Shown here: positions 37,238 to 45,464 of the stretch, piece by piece | Numbering within the stretch: position 1 is the first letter of the stretch | How the letters are laid out: each line of letters starts with the position of its first letter | Assembly (NCBI RefSeq): GCF_016820445.1 | Contig: NZ_JADHDT010000001.1 | Coordinates: 62,001 to 126,000 of the forward strand | Direction of reading: 5' to 3' | Length of the DNA stretch: 64,000 nt | Source of the DNA: Sphingomonas beigongshangi | Lineage (GTDB): Bacteria; Pseudomonadota; Alphaproteobacteria; Sphingomonadales; Sphingomonadaceae | Translations under genes and position numbers: made by a program | The notes under the pieces: generated by a model | Told to the model about the DNA's origin: nothing | What the model saw: the letters and a program-made list of their open reading frames with translations, nothing else | Databases searched by the model: none

Positions 37238-37879
37238 GTGACCAACGCTCCGCCATCTGCGTCGAAGCCTGACATCGGGCAGGCCTTGTCGGCGGTGTAC
37301 GAGGCCTTCGCGTGCGTACCGCCCGCCACGATCGAAGGATGTCCCTGCTGTATCGCGACGCGCGGCATCGACGTGCTGTTGACGACGCCCTTGCGACAAA
37401 TCCCCGGTCGGGCGCTGCGGCGCTATGTGTCAGGCGCCTTTTTGACGGTCGGCGACACGCGGGATTTCCGCTACCTCCTCCCCCGGATTCTGGAGGTGTC
37501 CGTACGCGAGTCCGAGGATGCCAACGATCCGGAAATCGTGCTGGGAAAGCTGGCGCTCGCCGACTGGCGATCGTGGTCGCGGGAGGAGCAGCGCGTGATC
37601 GAGGATCTCGTCGACGCCTGGTTCGAGCAAAGGCTTGCGCGTGATCTGGCCGAGGCCGCAGAGGGATGGCTCACGTGCGAGGTCGAGCAAATCCTGTGCG
37701 GGGCGGCACGGGCAGGAATGTCCTTGCAGCCCTGGCTCCTTCGCCTGTCGGAGAGCGACGCAGCGCCTGTTCTTGCCGATCTGCGGGAGCGATTCCCGAA
37801 ACGCCTGTCGTCATTCTGGAAATATGCGCCCGCGGGTCTGTCCGAACTGGCGACGATAGTCACAATCGGCCGCGCGTAG
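37238..37879 (+). CDS. Unknown protein with CPCC motif, next to ctrA
   Basis: A predicted 213-residue soluble protein starting at GTG 37238. It has a CPCC motif near residue 35 (IEGCPCCIATRG), possibly metal-binding or redox-active, then acidic helices (VLGKLALADWRSWSREEQRVIEDLVDAWFEQ) and a C-terminal FPKRLSSFWKYAP. I recognise no family. It is 142 bases after ctrA and convergent with the amidohydrolase gene, 9 bases apart. A role linked to ctrA is not supported beyond position. Confidence 0.75.
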   Translation: MTNAPPSASKPDIGQALSAVYEAFACVPPATIEGCPCCIATRGIDVLLTTPLRQIPGRALRRYVSGAFLTVGDTRDFRYLLPRILEVSVRESEDANDPEIVLGKLALADWRSWSREEQRVIEDLVDAWFEQRLARDLAEAAEGWLTCEVEQILCGAARAGMSLQPWLLRLSESDAAPVLADLRERFPKRLSSFWKYAPAGLSELATIVTIGRA

Positions 37880-37888
37880 CCACGCCCC

Positions 37889-39571
37889 CTATTTCCGCTC
37901 CCAGACCTTCTGGCCGCCGATCCACGTTTCCAGCACCTTTGTCGCGCGCAGTTCCGTGGGGCTGGCGTTCAGCGGATCGCGATCAACGACGACGAAATCG
38001 GCCTTCTGCCCCGGCTCCAGCGATCCGAACTGCTTCTCCGCGAATCCGGCATAGGCCGCGCCGCCGGTATAGGCCCACCAGGCCTGTTCGCGCGTCACCA
38101 CCTCCTGCGGCTGCCAGCCGCCGAACGGCTGGCCGTCCGGCCCCTGCCGCGTCATCGCCGCGGCCCAGCCCGCCCAGGGATCAGGCCGTTCGACCGGATA
38201 GTCGGAGCCGAAGGCGAGATGCGCACCGTTCTTGAGCATCGACGCCCAGGCATAGGCCCCCGTCAGCCGTTGCGCGCCGAGCCGCGCTTCCGCCATCGAC
38301 CGGTCGCTCGTCTCGTGGACCGGCTGCATAGAGGCGACGATGCCGTTGCGGCCGAAGCGCGGCAGATCGGCAGGATCGACGATCTGCGCATGCTCGATCC
38401 GCCACCGCCGGTCGCCCTTGTAGGTGTCCGAAAGCTCCTCGATCGCGCCCAGGACCTGCGCATTCGCCCTGTCTCCGATCGCGTGAACGGCGATCTGGTA
38501 ATTGTCCATCGCCGCACGGCTCATCAGGTTGCGGATCAGCGTGTCGGACATGAAGCCCGCCCCCGACTGGCCCGGCGCGTCGGCGTAGGGTGCCTTCAGC
38601 CACGCCCCGCGCGATCCCAATGCGCCATCGGCGTACAGCTTGACGCCGACCAGGCGCAGACGGTCGCCGTAGAGCCACGGACTAGGCCCCGTCCCACCGA
38701 TCTGGATCGCCGTGTCGACGCCCATGCCATAGCTCATGATTCGCACGCGCAGGTCGCCGCGATCGGCGATCCGGCGATAGGTGAGCCAGTCGTCCAGGCT
38801 GGTGCCCATGTCAGCCGTCGCGGTGACGCCATAGGAGAGCAGGATGTCCTGTGCCCGGATGAAGGCCGCGTTGCGGTCCTTGCCGAGCGGCTGCGGCACG
38901 ACCTTGCGCACCAGGTCCATGGCGGCGTCGACGAACACACCCGACGGGCGGCCTCCCGCCTTCTCGATCCGGCCGCCCGCAGGCGTCGCGGTAGCGGCGG
39001 TGACCCCCGCCGCCTTCATCGCCGCGCTGTTCGCCCAGGCGGCATGGCCATCCGCACGCTCAAGCCATACGGGCAGGTCGCCCGTCACCGCATCCAGCTC
39101 CGCCGCGGTGGGAAAGCGACCGAGCCCCCAGGTCTCCTGATTCCAGCCGCCGCCCAGGATCCAGCGCCGCTCAGGGTTCGCCTTGATATAGGCGGCGATC
39201 TTCGCCTGCGCCTCGGCCAGACTCTTCGTGTCCGACAGATCGAGTTCGAGCGCCCGGAAGCCGAGTTCCATGACATGACCGTGCGCGTCGATCATGCCCG
39301 GCACGATCGTCCGCCCCTTCAGGTCCGCGCGCCAGTCGTAGCGCGGCCCCGGATTTTTGCGTGTCGGCTCCGGCGCCTTCTCCCCCACGGGGATGAGCCG
39401 CACGACACGGCCCTGGCCGTCGATCACCATCGCGCGGAAGCGGACGACGCGTTGATTCGAATCGAGTGTCACCCCGCTGACATTGTCGATCAGCGCATCC
39501 GCTTGGGCGGCGCAGGGCGCCAGGACGGCTGCCGAGGCCGCGAGCAGGGCATGGACGGTGCGTTTTGCCAT
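37889..39571 (-). CDS. Exported amidohydrolase (Amidohydrolase_3, YtcJ/LAF3-like)
   Basis: A 560-residue metal-dependent hydrolase. A signal peptide (MAKRTVHALLAASAAVLAPCAAQA) comes first. The TIM-barrel metal ligands follow: IDAHGHVMELG (HxH), the carboxylated-lysine strand region GVKLYADGALGSRGAW, QIAVHAIGDRANAQ, RIEHAQIVDP, and the Asp in LAFGSDYPVE. The reaction is hydrolysis of an amide or related bond in a small molecule; the substrate is unknown. The frame is open to 39631, but the ATG at 39571 begins the signal peptide. Confidence 0.92.
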   Translation of the reverse strand: MAKRTVHALLAASAAVLAPCAAQADALIDNVSGVTLDSNQRVVRFRAMVIDGQGRVVRLIPVGEKAPEPTRKNPGPRYDWRADLKGRTIVPGMIDAHGHVMELGFRALELDLSDTKSLAEAQAKIAAYIKANPERRWILGGGWNQETWGLGRFPTAAELDAVTGDLPVWLERADGHAAWANSAAMKAAGVTAATATPAGGRIEKAGGRPSGVFVDAAMDLVRKVVPQPLGKDRNAAFIRAQDILLSYGVTATADMGTSLDDWLTYRRIADRGDLRVRIMSYGMGVDTAIQIGGTGPSPWLYGDRLRLVGVKLYADGALGSRGAWLKAPYADAPGQSGAGFMSDTLIRNLMSRAAMDNYQIAVHAIGDRANAQVLGAIEELSDTYKGDRRWRIEHAQIVDPADLPRFGRNGIVASMQPVHETSDRSMAEARLGAQRLTGAYAWASMLKNGAHLAFGSDYPVERPDPWAGWAAAMTRQGPDGQPFGGWQPQEVVTREQAWWAYTGGAAYAGFAEKQFGSLEPGQKADFVVVDRDPLNASPTELRATKVLETWIGGQKVWERK

Positions 39572-39736
39572 TGGTCCGCCATATGGCGGGGACGACGGAT
39601 TGGCGAGAGTCCAGATAGGCTTGCGTGCCAAGTCGGCGCACGCCCTCGCCCAGATCCGTACCGTCGCCCCGGCTTTCGGACGGCGACGGCCGCCGCGGCG
39701 GTTCCCCCGGGTCGCCTAATCGTATAGCTGGACCTT

Positions 39737-40978
39737 ATGGCTACCCTGAGCGTCGACGCCGCCGTCCTTCCCGTTTCCATCGATGATGTTCACGCGGCGC
39801 ATGGGCGCATTCGCGATTCGATCGTCCGCACGCCGACGCTCGTCAGCCGGACCCTCTCCCAGATGACCGGGGCGAAGGTATATCTGAAGTTCGAAAATCT
39901 GCAGTTCACCGCCGCGTACAAGGAGCGCGGCGCGCTCAATACCCTGCTGCAGCTGTCCGACGCGGCGCGGGCCAAGGGCGTCATCGCGGCATCGGCCGGC
40001 AACCATGCCCAGGGCGTCGCCTATCACGCCAACCGGCTCGGCATTCCCGCCACGATCGTCATGCCCCGCACCACCCCGACGGTGAAGGTCGTGCAGACGG
40101 AGGGGCATGGCGCCACCGTCGTACTCGAAGGCGAGACGTTCGACGCCGCCTATGCGCATGCCCGCGTGCTGGAGGCGGAGCGCGGCTTCACCTTCGTCCA
40201 CCCGTTCGACGATCCCCGCGTCATCGCCGGCCAGGGAACCGTCGCGCTCGAGATGTTCGAGGACGTGCCGGAACTCGACACGCTGCTGACGCCGATCGGC
40301 GGCGGCGGGCTCATCTCCGGCATGGCGACGGTCGCGCGGGCGCAGCCGCATGACGTCGAGGTGATCGGCGTGCAGGCCGAACTGTTCCCCTCCATGTACA
40401 ATCGCATCCGTGGCACGCATTTGCCATGTGCGGGCGACACGCTGGCGGAAGGAATCGCGGTCAAGGAGCCCGGCGGCATCACCGCGGCGATGGTGGCCGC
40501 GCTGGTCGACGACATCGTACTGGTCGCCGAGCGCAATCTGGAGGAAGCGGTCAGCCTGCTGCTGCAGATCGAGAAGACGGTTGTCGAGGGTGCGGGCGCC
40601 GCGGGGCTCGCCGCGCTGCTCGCCTATCCCGAACGGTTCGCCGGGCGGTGCGTCGGGATCGTGCTGTGCGGCGGCAATATCGACACACGGCTTCTCGCCA
40701 ACGTGCTGCTCCGCGACCTCGCCCGGTCCGGCCGCCTCGCCCGCCTGCGCATTCGGCTGCAGGATCAACCCGGCGCGCTCTATCACGTCGCGCGCATCTT
40801 CGACGCGCAGCGCGTCAACATCATCGAGGTCTATCACCAGCGCATCTTCACGTCGCTGCCCGCGAAGGGCCTGATCACCGACATCGAATGCGAGGCGCGC
40901 GATCGCGACCATCTGAGCCGGCTGATCGCCGCGCTGCGCGAGGGCGGCTACGAGACGAGCCTCGTCGAGCAGGCCTGA
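39737..40978 (+). CDS. ilvA: Threonine ammonia-lyase (biosynthetic/catabolic threonine dehydratase)
   Basis: A 413-residue PLP enzyme that converts threonine to 2-oxobutyrate, the first step to isoleucine. The PLP lysine is in FTAAYKERGALNTL (about Lys63), with the phosphate-binding IGGGGLISGM and SAGNHAQGVAYHA. A C-terminal ACT-type domain starts around residue 335 (LARLRIRLQDQPGALYHVARIF), which suggests amino-acid control but is shorter than the tandem ACT of E. coli IlvA; TdcB-type enzymes of alphaproteobacteria have this form. The gene is alone, with a terminator-like hairpin after it. Confidence 0.93.
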   Translation: MATLSVDAAVLPVSIDDVHAAHGRIRDSIVRTPTLVSRTLSQMTGAKVYLKFENLQFTAAYKERGALNTLLQLSDAARAKGVIAASAGNHAQGVAYHANRLGIPATIVMPRTTPTVKVVQTEGHGATVVLEGETFDAAYAHARVLEAERGFTFVHPFDDPRVIAGQGTVALEMFEDVPELDTLLTPIGGGGLISGMATVARAQPHDVEVIGVQAELFPSMYNRIRGTHLPCAGDTLAEGIAVKEPGGITAAMVAALVDDIVLVAERNLEEAVSLLLQIEKTVVEGAGAAGLAALLAYPERFAGRCVGIVLCGGNIDTRLLANVLLRDLARSGRLARLRIRLQDQPGALYHVARIFDAQRVNIIEVYHQRIFTSLPAKGLITDIECEARDRDHLSRLIAALREGGYETSLVEQA

Positions 40979-41017
40979 AGGCCGCCGCTTTCAGGCCCCG
41001 GTCGGCCCGCGACGAGA

Positions 41018-41051
41018 AAGGGGCGCCGCGACCTTAGCCGCGACGCCCCTT
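41018..41051. terminator. Bidirectional terminator between ilvA and a small exported-protein gene
   Basis: An interrupted stem: AAGGGGCG (41018-41025) pairs with CGCCCCTT (41044-41051), and CGCG (41027-41030) with CGCG (41039-41042), around an 8-base loop and one mismatch. On the minus strand it is followed by TCTC, giving a short T-rich tail. It lies 39 bases after ilvA and 18 bases beyond the end of the convergent small gene, so it can stop both transcripts. Confidence 0.8.
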
Positions 41052-41069
41052 CCCGCTATGCAATGCCGA

Positions 41070-41315
41070 TCAGTTGCTGTCGGAGTTGCTGTCGTTGACG
41101 ATCGCCACGACACCGATCGCGACGACACCCGCCGCGATGATCGCGGCGAGCACGCCGCCACCGCCGCCGAGCTTGCTCTTGCCCGCGGTCGGCGCACCGG
41201 CGCGGACCGACGGGGAAATCGACAGCGACGCCGCCGGGTTCGCGGGCGCCGCGAAAGCGGGCGCCGACGCGAGGAGCGACAAAGCGGCGACGGAACCCGT
41301 TAGAAACTTGCTCAT
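41070..41315 (-). CDS. Small exported or membrane protein, unknown
   Basis: An 81-residue protein with a signal peptide (MSKFLTGSVAALSLLASAPAFAAP), a Ser/Pro/Ala-rich stretch, GKSKLGGGGG and then a hydrophobic helix (LAAIIAAGVVAIGVVAIV) before a polar tail with NDSNSDSN. It could be a periplasmic protein with a C-terminal anchor. No family is named. Similar short proteins with a Gly spacer and terminal helix are frequent in sphingomonads. The 221 bases after it (41316-41536) are A/T-richer than average and hold no gene. Confidence 0.75.
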   Translation of the reverse strand: MSKFLTGSVAALSLLASAPAFAAPANPAASLSISPSVRAGAPTAGKSKLGGGGGVLAAIIAAGVVAIGVVAIVNDSNSDSN

Positions 41316-41536
41316 GAATACACCTCTACAAAACCCTGGACCGGGTAAACCAGATCAATGACAGAAAGGTTCCCCTGTCGCGCGCAGTTTTTGCTGCGAT
41401 GCGCAAGAGAATGCTTCAGAACGGATTAACCCATTTTTATGGTAAAGGCGCTTTCCACCAGGTGTCGGGTTATACATATACGCTATCGGGCGGGTCGGGC
41501 CGTTCCGACACTTTCTCGGATGGGAGCTGACGGGCG

Positions 41537-42292
41537 GTGACCGCGCCATTTCGTTTTCCGCGCTTTTTCGTCACCAGCCCTGCACCCTGTCCGTACTTGC
41601 CGGGCAGGCAGGAGCGCAAGGTTTTCACCGAGCTGACCGGCCCCCATGCCGCGGAGTTGAACGACGCGCTCGGCCGCATCGGCTTCCGTCGGTCGCAGGG
41701 GGTCGCCTATCGCCCGTCTTGTGCCAATTGCGCAGCCTGTCTTTCGGTTCGCGTCGTCACGCAGCAGTTCGAGCCGAACAGCACGCAGCGCAAGTTGCTC
41801 AAGCGTCATGCCGGCCTGACCGTCACCGCCTGTCGTCCCTGGGCCACGGACGAGCAGTTCCAGCTGCTGCGGCGCTATCTCTCCGCCCGCCACCCCGGCG
41901 GGGGCATGGCGGGGATGGACGAGGACGATTATGCCGACATGGTCGAACATTCGCCCGTCAATTCGCTCGTGATCGAATATCGGCTGCCGGCGGCGGACGG
42001 CGGTCGCGGGCAGCTGGTGGGCGCATGCCTGACCGACCAGCAGGCGGACGGTCTTTCGATGATCTACAGCTTCTTCGATGCCGGCGACGATGCGCCGGCG
42101 GGGCTGGGCAATTTCATCATCATGGATCACATCCTGCGCGCACGCGACGCCGGGCTGCCCTATGTCTATCTCGGCTATTGGGTGAAAGGGTCGCAACGCA
42201 TGGCGTACAAGACGCGCTATCGCCCGATCGAGGTGCTTGGCCCCACCGGCTGGCGATTGATGGAAGACGGGCCGGATCAGGCGGCGGGCTGA
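41537..42292 (+). CDS. bpt: Aspartate/glutamate leucyltransferase Bpt (bacterial ATE)
   Basis: A 251-residue aminoacyl-tRNA-protein transferase of the N-degron pathway. It attaches leucine to N-terminal Asp or Glu so that ClpS-ClpAP can degrade the protein. The N-terminal cysteine cluster, [16 protein letters not shown] and then [13 protein letters not shown], and the C-terminal core [46 protein letters not shown] are diagnostic. The start is a GTG. It is convergent with the SleB-like gene, only 4 bases apart. No clpS or clpA is in the window. Confidence 0.95.
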   Translation: MTAPFRFPRFFVTSPAPCPYLPGRQERKVFTELTGPHAAELNDALGRIGFRRSQGVAYRPSCANCAACLSVRVVTQQFEPNSTQRKLLKRHAGLTVTACRPWATDEQFQLLRRYLSARHPGGGMAGMDEDDYADMVEHSPVNSLVIEYRLPAADGGRGQLVGACLTDQQADGLSMIYSFFDAGDDAPAGLGNFIIMDHILRARDAGLPYVYLGYWVKGSQRMAYKTRYRPIEVLGPTGWRLMEDGPDQAAG

Positions 42293-42296
42293 CCGC

Positions 42297-43265
42297 TCAG
42301 ATCGGGTCGCTCTCCGCCTCGATCACGACGCCGTCCGCCGTGACCTCGCGCTCGGGCGCGCCGCGGCCGAAATGGACCCGCACGCCGCCGCTCGTCAGCA
42401 TCGACGGGCGCGGGGTCGCGGTCGCGTTGGCAGAGGCGGTCATCCTCCCACGATGGACGGTGACCCCCGTGTCGTCGGTCGCATCGGGGTAGAAGGCTGC
42501 GGTGGTCGCGCCCGGCGTCCCCGCCAGGCGCGGCGAGGCGATGCCCGGCTCGACACCGGCATAGTCCGCGCGGAAGCTCAGGGCCCGCTCCATCGCGCCG
42601 CGCCATCGGTAGAAGATGTGCGCACCGACCGAACCGATCCGCGTCAGGCTGCCTGCCCACCAGGGCAGCACGTAATTGGCATGGTAGAAGGTCGCCGAAC
42701 CGACCGGCGCATAGACCTGGCCGGACAAGGCGGCGGCGGCGACCTGCGCGGCGCGCGCCCAGGCGAGCGGATCGCGGCGGTAATTCATCGATCCATCGCA
42801 GGTGAAGGAGAACTGGCATCCCGTGCGCCGCTGCGAGCCCTGGTAGACCACGCCGCAGACGCTGTGCGGAAAGGCGCGGTCGCGCACGCGGTTGAGCACG
42901 ACCTGCGCCACCGCCCGTTGCCCGTCGATCGGTTCCGAGCGCGCCTCGTAATAGACGGCTGCGGTCAGACAGTCCGCGGCGCGGCGTGCATCCTCCTCGC
43001 TGCGAGCGCTCGCCAGGAACCCCGGCGCCGCCTGCACGAAGGCGGGGGCTGCATCGTCGGACGGGTCGAGACCCAGCGCGCGCGGCAGATCCGCAGTCGC
43101 CGACGCGTCGAGCGCGAGATCTCGAAGCAACTGGCGCGGGCTGGCCGGCGGCACCGCCTGCGCCACCGTGACCCGCTTCGCCTTGGGCGGCACGCACGAC
43201 GATGCGGCGAGCAATGTCAGGCCCAGCAGCGACTGGCCGAGGATCGAGATACGGAAACGCCCCAC
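42297..43265 (-). CDS. Cell wall hydrolase SleB-like (Hydrolase_2)
   Basis: A 322-residue exported protein. The N-terminus (MGRFRISILGQSLLGLTLLAASSC) has a signal with a Cys that could be a lipidation site (AASSC). The Hydrolase_2 domain, about residues 95-210, carries the catalytic Glu in CLTAAVYYEARSEP and the conserved VAQVVLNRVRDRAFPHSVCGVVYQ, QFSFTCDGS and FYHANYVLPWW. In spore formers SleB cleaves cortex; in Gram-negatives the family probably trims peptidoglycan. The last 90 residues are variable. Confidence 0.9.
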   Translation of the reverse strand: MGRFRISILGQSLLGLTLLAASSCVPPKAKRVTVAQAVPPASPRQLLRDLALDASATADLPRALGLDPSDDAAPAFVQAAPGFLASARSEEDARRAADCLTAAVYYEARSEPIDGQRAVAQVVLNRVRDRAFPHSVCGVVYQGSQRRTGCQFSFTCDGSMNYRRDPLAWARAAQVAAAALSGQVYAPVGSATFYHANYVLPWWAGSLTRIGSVGAHIFYRWRGAMERALSFRADYAGVEPGIASPRLAGTPGATTAAFYPDATDDTGVTVHRGRMTASANATATPRPSMLTSGGVRVHFGRGAPEREVTADGVVIEAESDPI

Positions 43266-43362
43266 GATGCGCGGGGCTAAGCCATCGCCCTTGCGATACG
43301 GTTAATTGCTTCGGGGCCGGCCCTATCCCCTCGCCTACGGCCGCAGCGGGGGACGGCCGGTA

Positions 43363-45414
43363 TCAATGGAGCGTCGCGAGCATCCCCGGCGTCAGCACCT
43401 GCGGCAGCACCTGCGGCGTGGCCGCGCCGGGCGCATAATAGAGGTACAGCGGCACCCCCGCGCGATTGTGCGCCTGGATGAACCGGCCGAGCACGGGATC
43501 GCCATCGGTCCAATCGCCGACGAGGACCTGCACCTTGTTGCGGGCGAACGCTGCGCGCGTCGCCTGGGTGTCGATCGCGGCACGCTCGTTGACCTTGCAC
43601 GTCAGGCACCAGTCAGCCGTGAAATAGGCGAACACCGGCTTGCCCTCCCGCCGCAGTTGCGCAAGCTTTGCTTCGCTGAACGCCGTGCCGTCGGTCTCGG
43701 CATGGACCGTGGCATTGCCCGTCACGACCAGCGCAAGTACCAGCGGTGCCCCGATGGCCGCGAACGCCAGTGGCAGACCGAAGCCCTCGCCGCGATGCTG
43801 ACGCCGCCCGCCCGCGACGAGGACGATCGCGACCAGCACGGCCGCCGCGATCCCGACGCCGAGCCCGAGCCAACCCGCCTGCCGCCACAGAAGCCACAGC
43901 AACGCCGCCGTCGTCAGCAGCATCGGTATCGCGAGGACGCGCCGCAGCCGCTCCATCCACGCACCCGGTCGCGGCAGGAAGCGGCGCAGTGCGGGCACGA
44001 ACCCGATGGCCAGGAACGGCAGCGCGAGCCCGAGCCCCAGGCCGGCGAACACCGCAAGCGCCGCCGGCCACGGCAGCACGAGCGCCGCGCCGAGCGCTGC
44101 CCCCATGAACGGCCCGGTACAGGGCGTCGCGACGAAGGCGGCCAGCGCGCCCGTGGCGACCGATCCCAGCGCGCCCCCGTGCGTCGCGAATTGCGGCGCG
44201 GGCACTTCGAACCGGCCCAGCAAATTGAGGCCGATCGCGAAGGTCAGCGCGACGAGCAGCACGATGACGCGGGGGTCCTGCAGCTGGAAGGCCCAGCCGA
44301 TCGCCGACCCGCCCGCCCGCAGCGCGAGGATCACACCGCCCAGCGCGACGCAGGTCAGCACCGCGCCCAGCGTATAACCGAGCGCATCGACGCGCGCCGT
44401 CCGCTCGTCGGCGCCGCCGCGCGCGAGATGCAATGCCTTCAGGCTGAGGATCGGAAAGACGCACGGCATGACGTTGAGGATCAGGCCGCCCAGCAGCGCA
44501 CCGGCAAACGCCGCGAGCACGGCCGCCAAGCCACCGCTCGCCGCGGCTTCCTGGCCGGACGTCGCCGCGACCGTTCCCGGCGCCGCCCGTACCGACAGGC
44601 CGAGATCGCGACCGATGCGGAGTACGCCCTCGATCCGCCCGCTCGGTGCGCCCTGCGTCGCGATCACCAGCCGGTCGCCGTCGCGCGTCACCGTCTGCGG
44701 GGCGGCATATTTCAGGCTGCCCGGCGTGCCGGCGAAGAAATAGGCCTGATCGACCTTCGCGGTGGCCGGCAGCGGCACCGCGATTGTCACCGTGTCGCCC
44801 TCGACCTGGTAGGTCGCCGCGGCATCCAGCGGCTTCGGGATCGCCGCCCGCCAGCGATCGAACGCAGCACCATTGGCTGGTGCCCCGTCGCCGACCGTCA
44901 ATTCGACCGCAAGATTCTGCTGCTCGGGAACGCAGATCGTGTCCGTGCAGACGAGATAGCTGGTGTGCAGCCGGATCGGCAGCTTCGTGCCTGCCGCCAG
45001 GCCTGCCGGCACGTGCACCGCGACCAGCGGCGCATAGGGCGTGTCGTAGACGAAATTCATCAGCCCCGCGACGACGAGCGTCGTCGGCACCGGCCATTGC
45101 GGTGCGTCGACCGACACGCCCTTCGGCAGCGTCCAGTCGAAGCTGGGGGGGAAACCCGCATCCCCCGGATTGCGCCAATAGCCGTGCCAGCCCTTCGCCG
45201 GCCGCGTATCGAGCGCCAGCGTCACCACCTGGCCGGCGCGTGGCGCGTCGCTGTCCGCGACCAGCGACATCGCCAGATGCGGCGCCCCGCCCGCTGGCGG
45301 GAGGCTGTCCGCCGCCGCCGGCGCGAGGCCCAGTCCAAGCCAGATCGCCGCCTGTGCGATCAGCGTCATCACGGCGCCACACAGTGCGCGCATTGCGGTC
45401 GTTGCCCGTCCCAT
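43363..45414 (-). CDS. dsbD: DsbD-like thiol:disulfide interchange protein
   Basis: A 683-residue inner-membrane reductant carrier. The periplasmic N-terminal domain has the reactive pair SYLVCTDTICVPE (Cys156/Cys161). A transmembrane domain of about eight helices contains NVMPCVFPIL and VATPCTGPFMG, the two intramembrane cysteines. The C-terminal thioredoxin domain has the active site DWCLTCKVNE. It passes electrons from cytoplasmic thioredoxin to periplasmic proteins. The start could be Met1 at 45414 or Met8 at 45393. It is divergent from phoK with 50 bases between them, so the promoters must overlap. Confidence 0.93.
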   Translation of the reverse strand: MGRATTAMRALCGAVMTLIAQAAIWLGLGLAPAAADSLPPAGGAPHLAMSLVADSDAPRAGQVVTLALDTRPAKGWHGYWRNPGDAGFPPSFDWTLPKGVSVDAPQWPVPTTLVVAGLMNFVYDTPYAPLVAVHVPAGLAAGTKLPIRLHTSYLVCTDTICVPEQQNLAVELTVGDGAPANGAAFDRWRAAIPKPLDAAATYQVEGDTVTIAVPLPATAKVDQAYFFAGTPGSLKYAAPQTVTRDGDRLVIATQGAPSGRIEGVLRIGRDLGLSVRAAPGTVAATSGQEAAASGGLAAVLAAFAGALLGGLILNVMPCVFPILSLKALHLARGGADERTARVDALGYTLGAVLTCVALGGVILALRAGGSAIGWAFQLQDPRVIVLLVALTFAIGLNLLGRFEVPAPQFATHGGALGSVATGALAAFVATPCTGPFMGAALGAALVLPWPAALAVFAGLGLGLALPFLAIGFVPALRRFLPRPGAWMERLRRVLAIPMLLTTAALLWLLWRQAGWLGLGVGIAAAVLVAIVLVAGGRRQHRGEGFGLPLAFAAIGAPLVLALVVTGNATVHAETDGTAFSEAKLAQLRREGKPVFAYFTADWCLTCKVNERAAIDTQATRAAFARNKVQVLVGDWTDGDPVLGRFIQAHNRAGVPLYLYYAPGAATPQVLPQVLTPGMLATLH

Positions 45415-45464
45415 TGATTGCGACCATAGCGGACTCGACGATCCAGTATAAGGTTATCTTCGCG

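Noticed and set aside
43306-45417. 703-residue plus-strand frame opposite the DsbD gene
   Set aside because: Composition of an antisense shadow; the DsbD frame has all catalytic cysteines.
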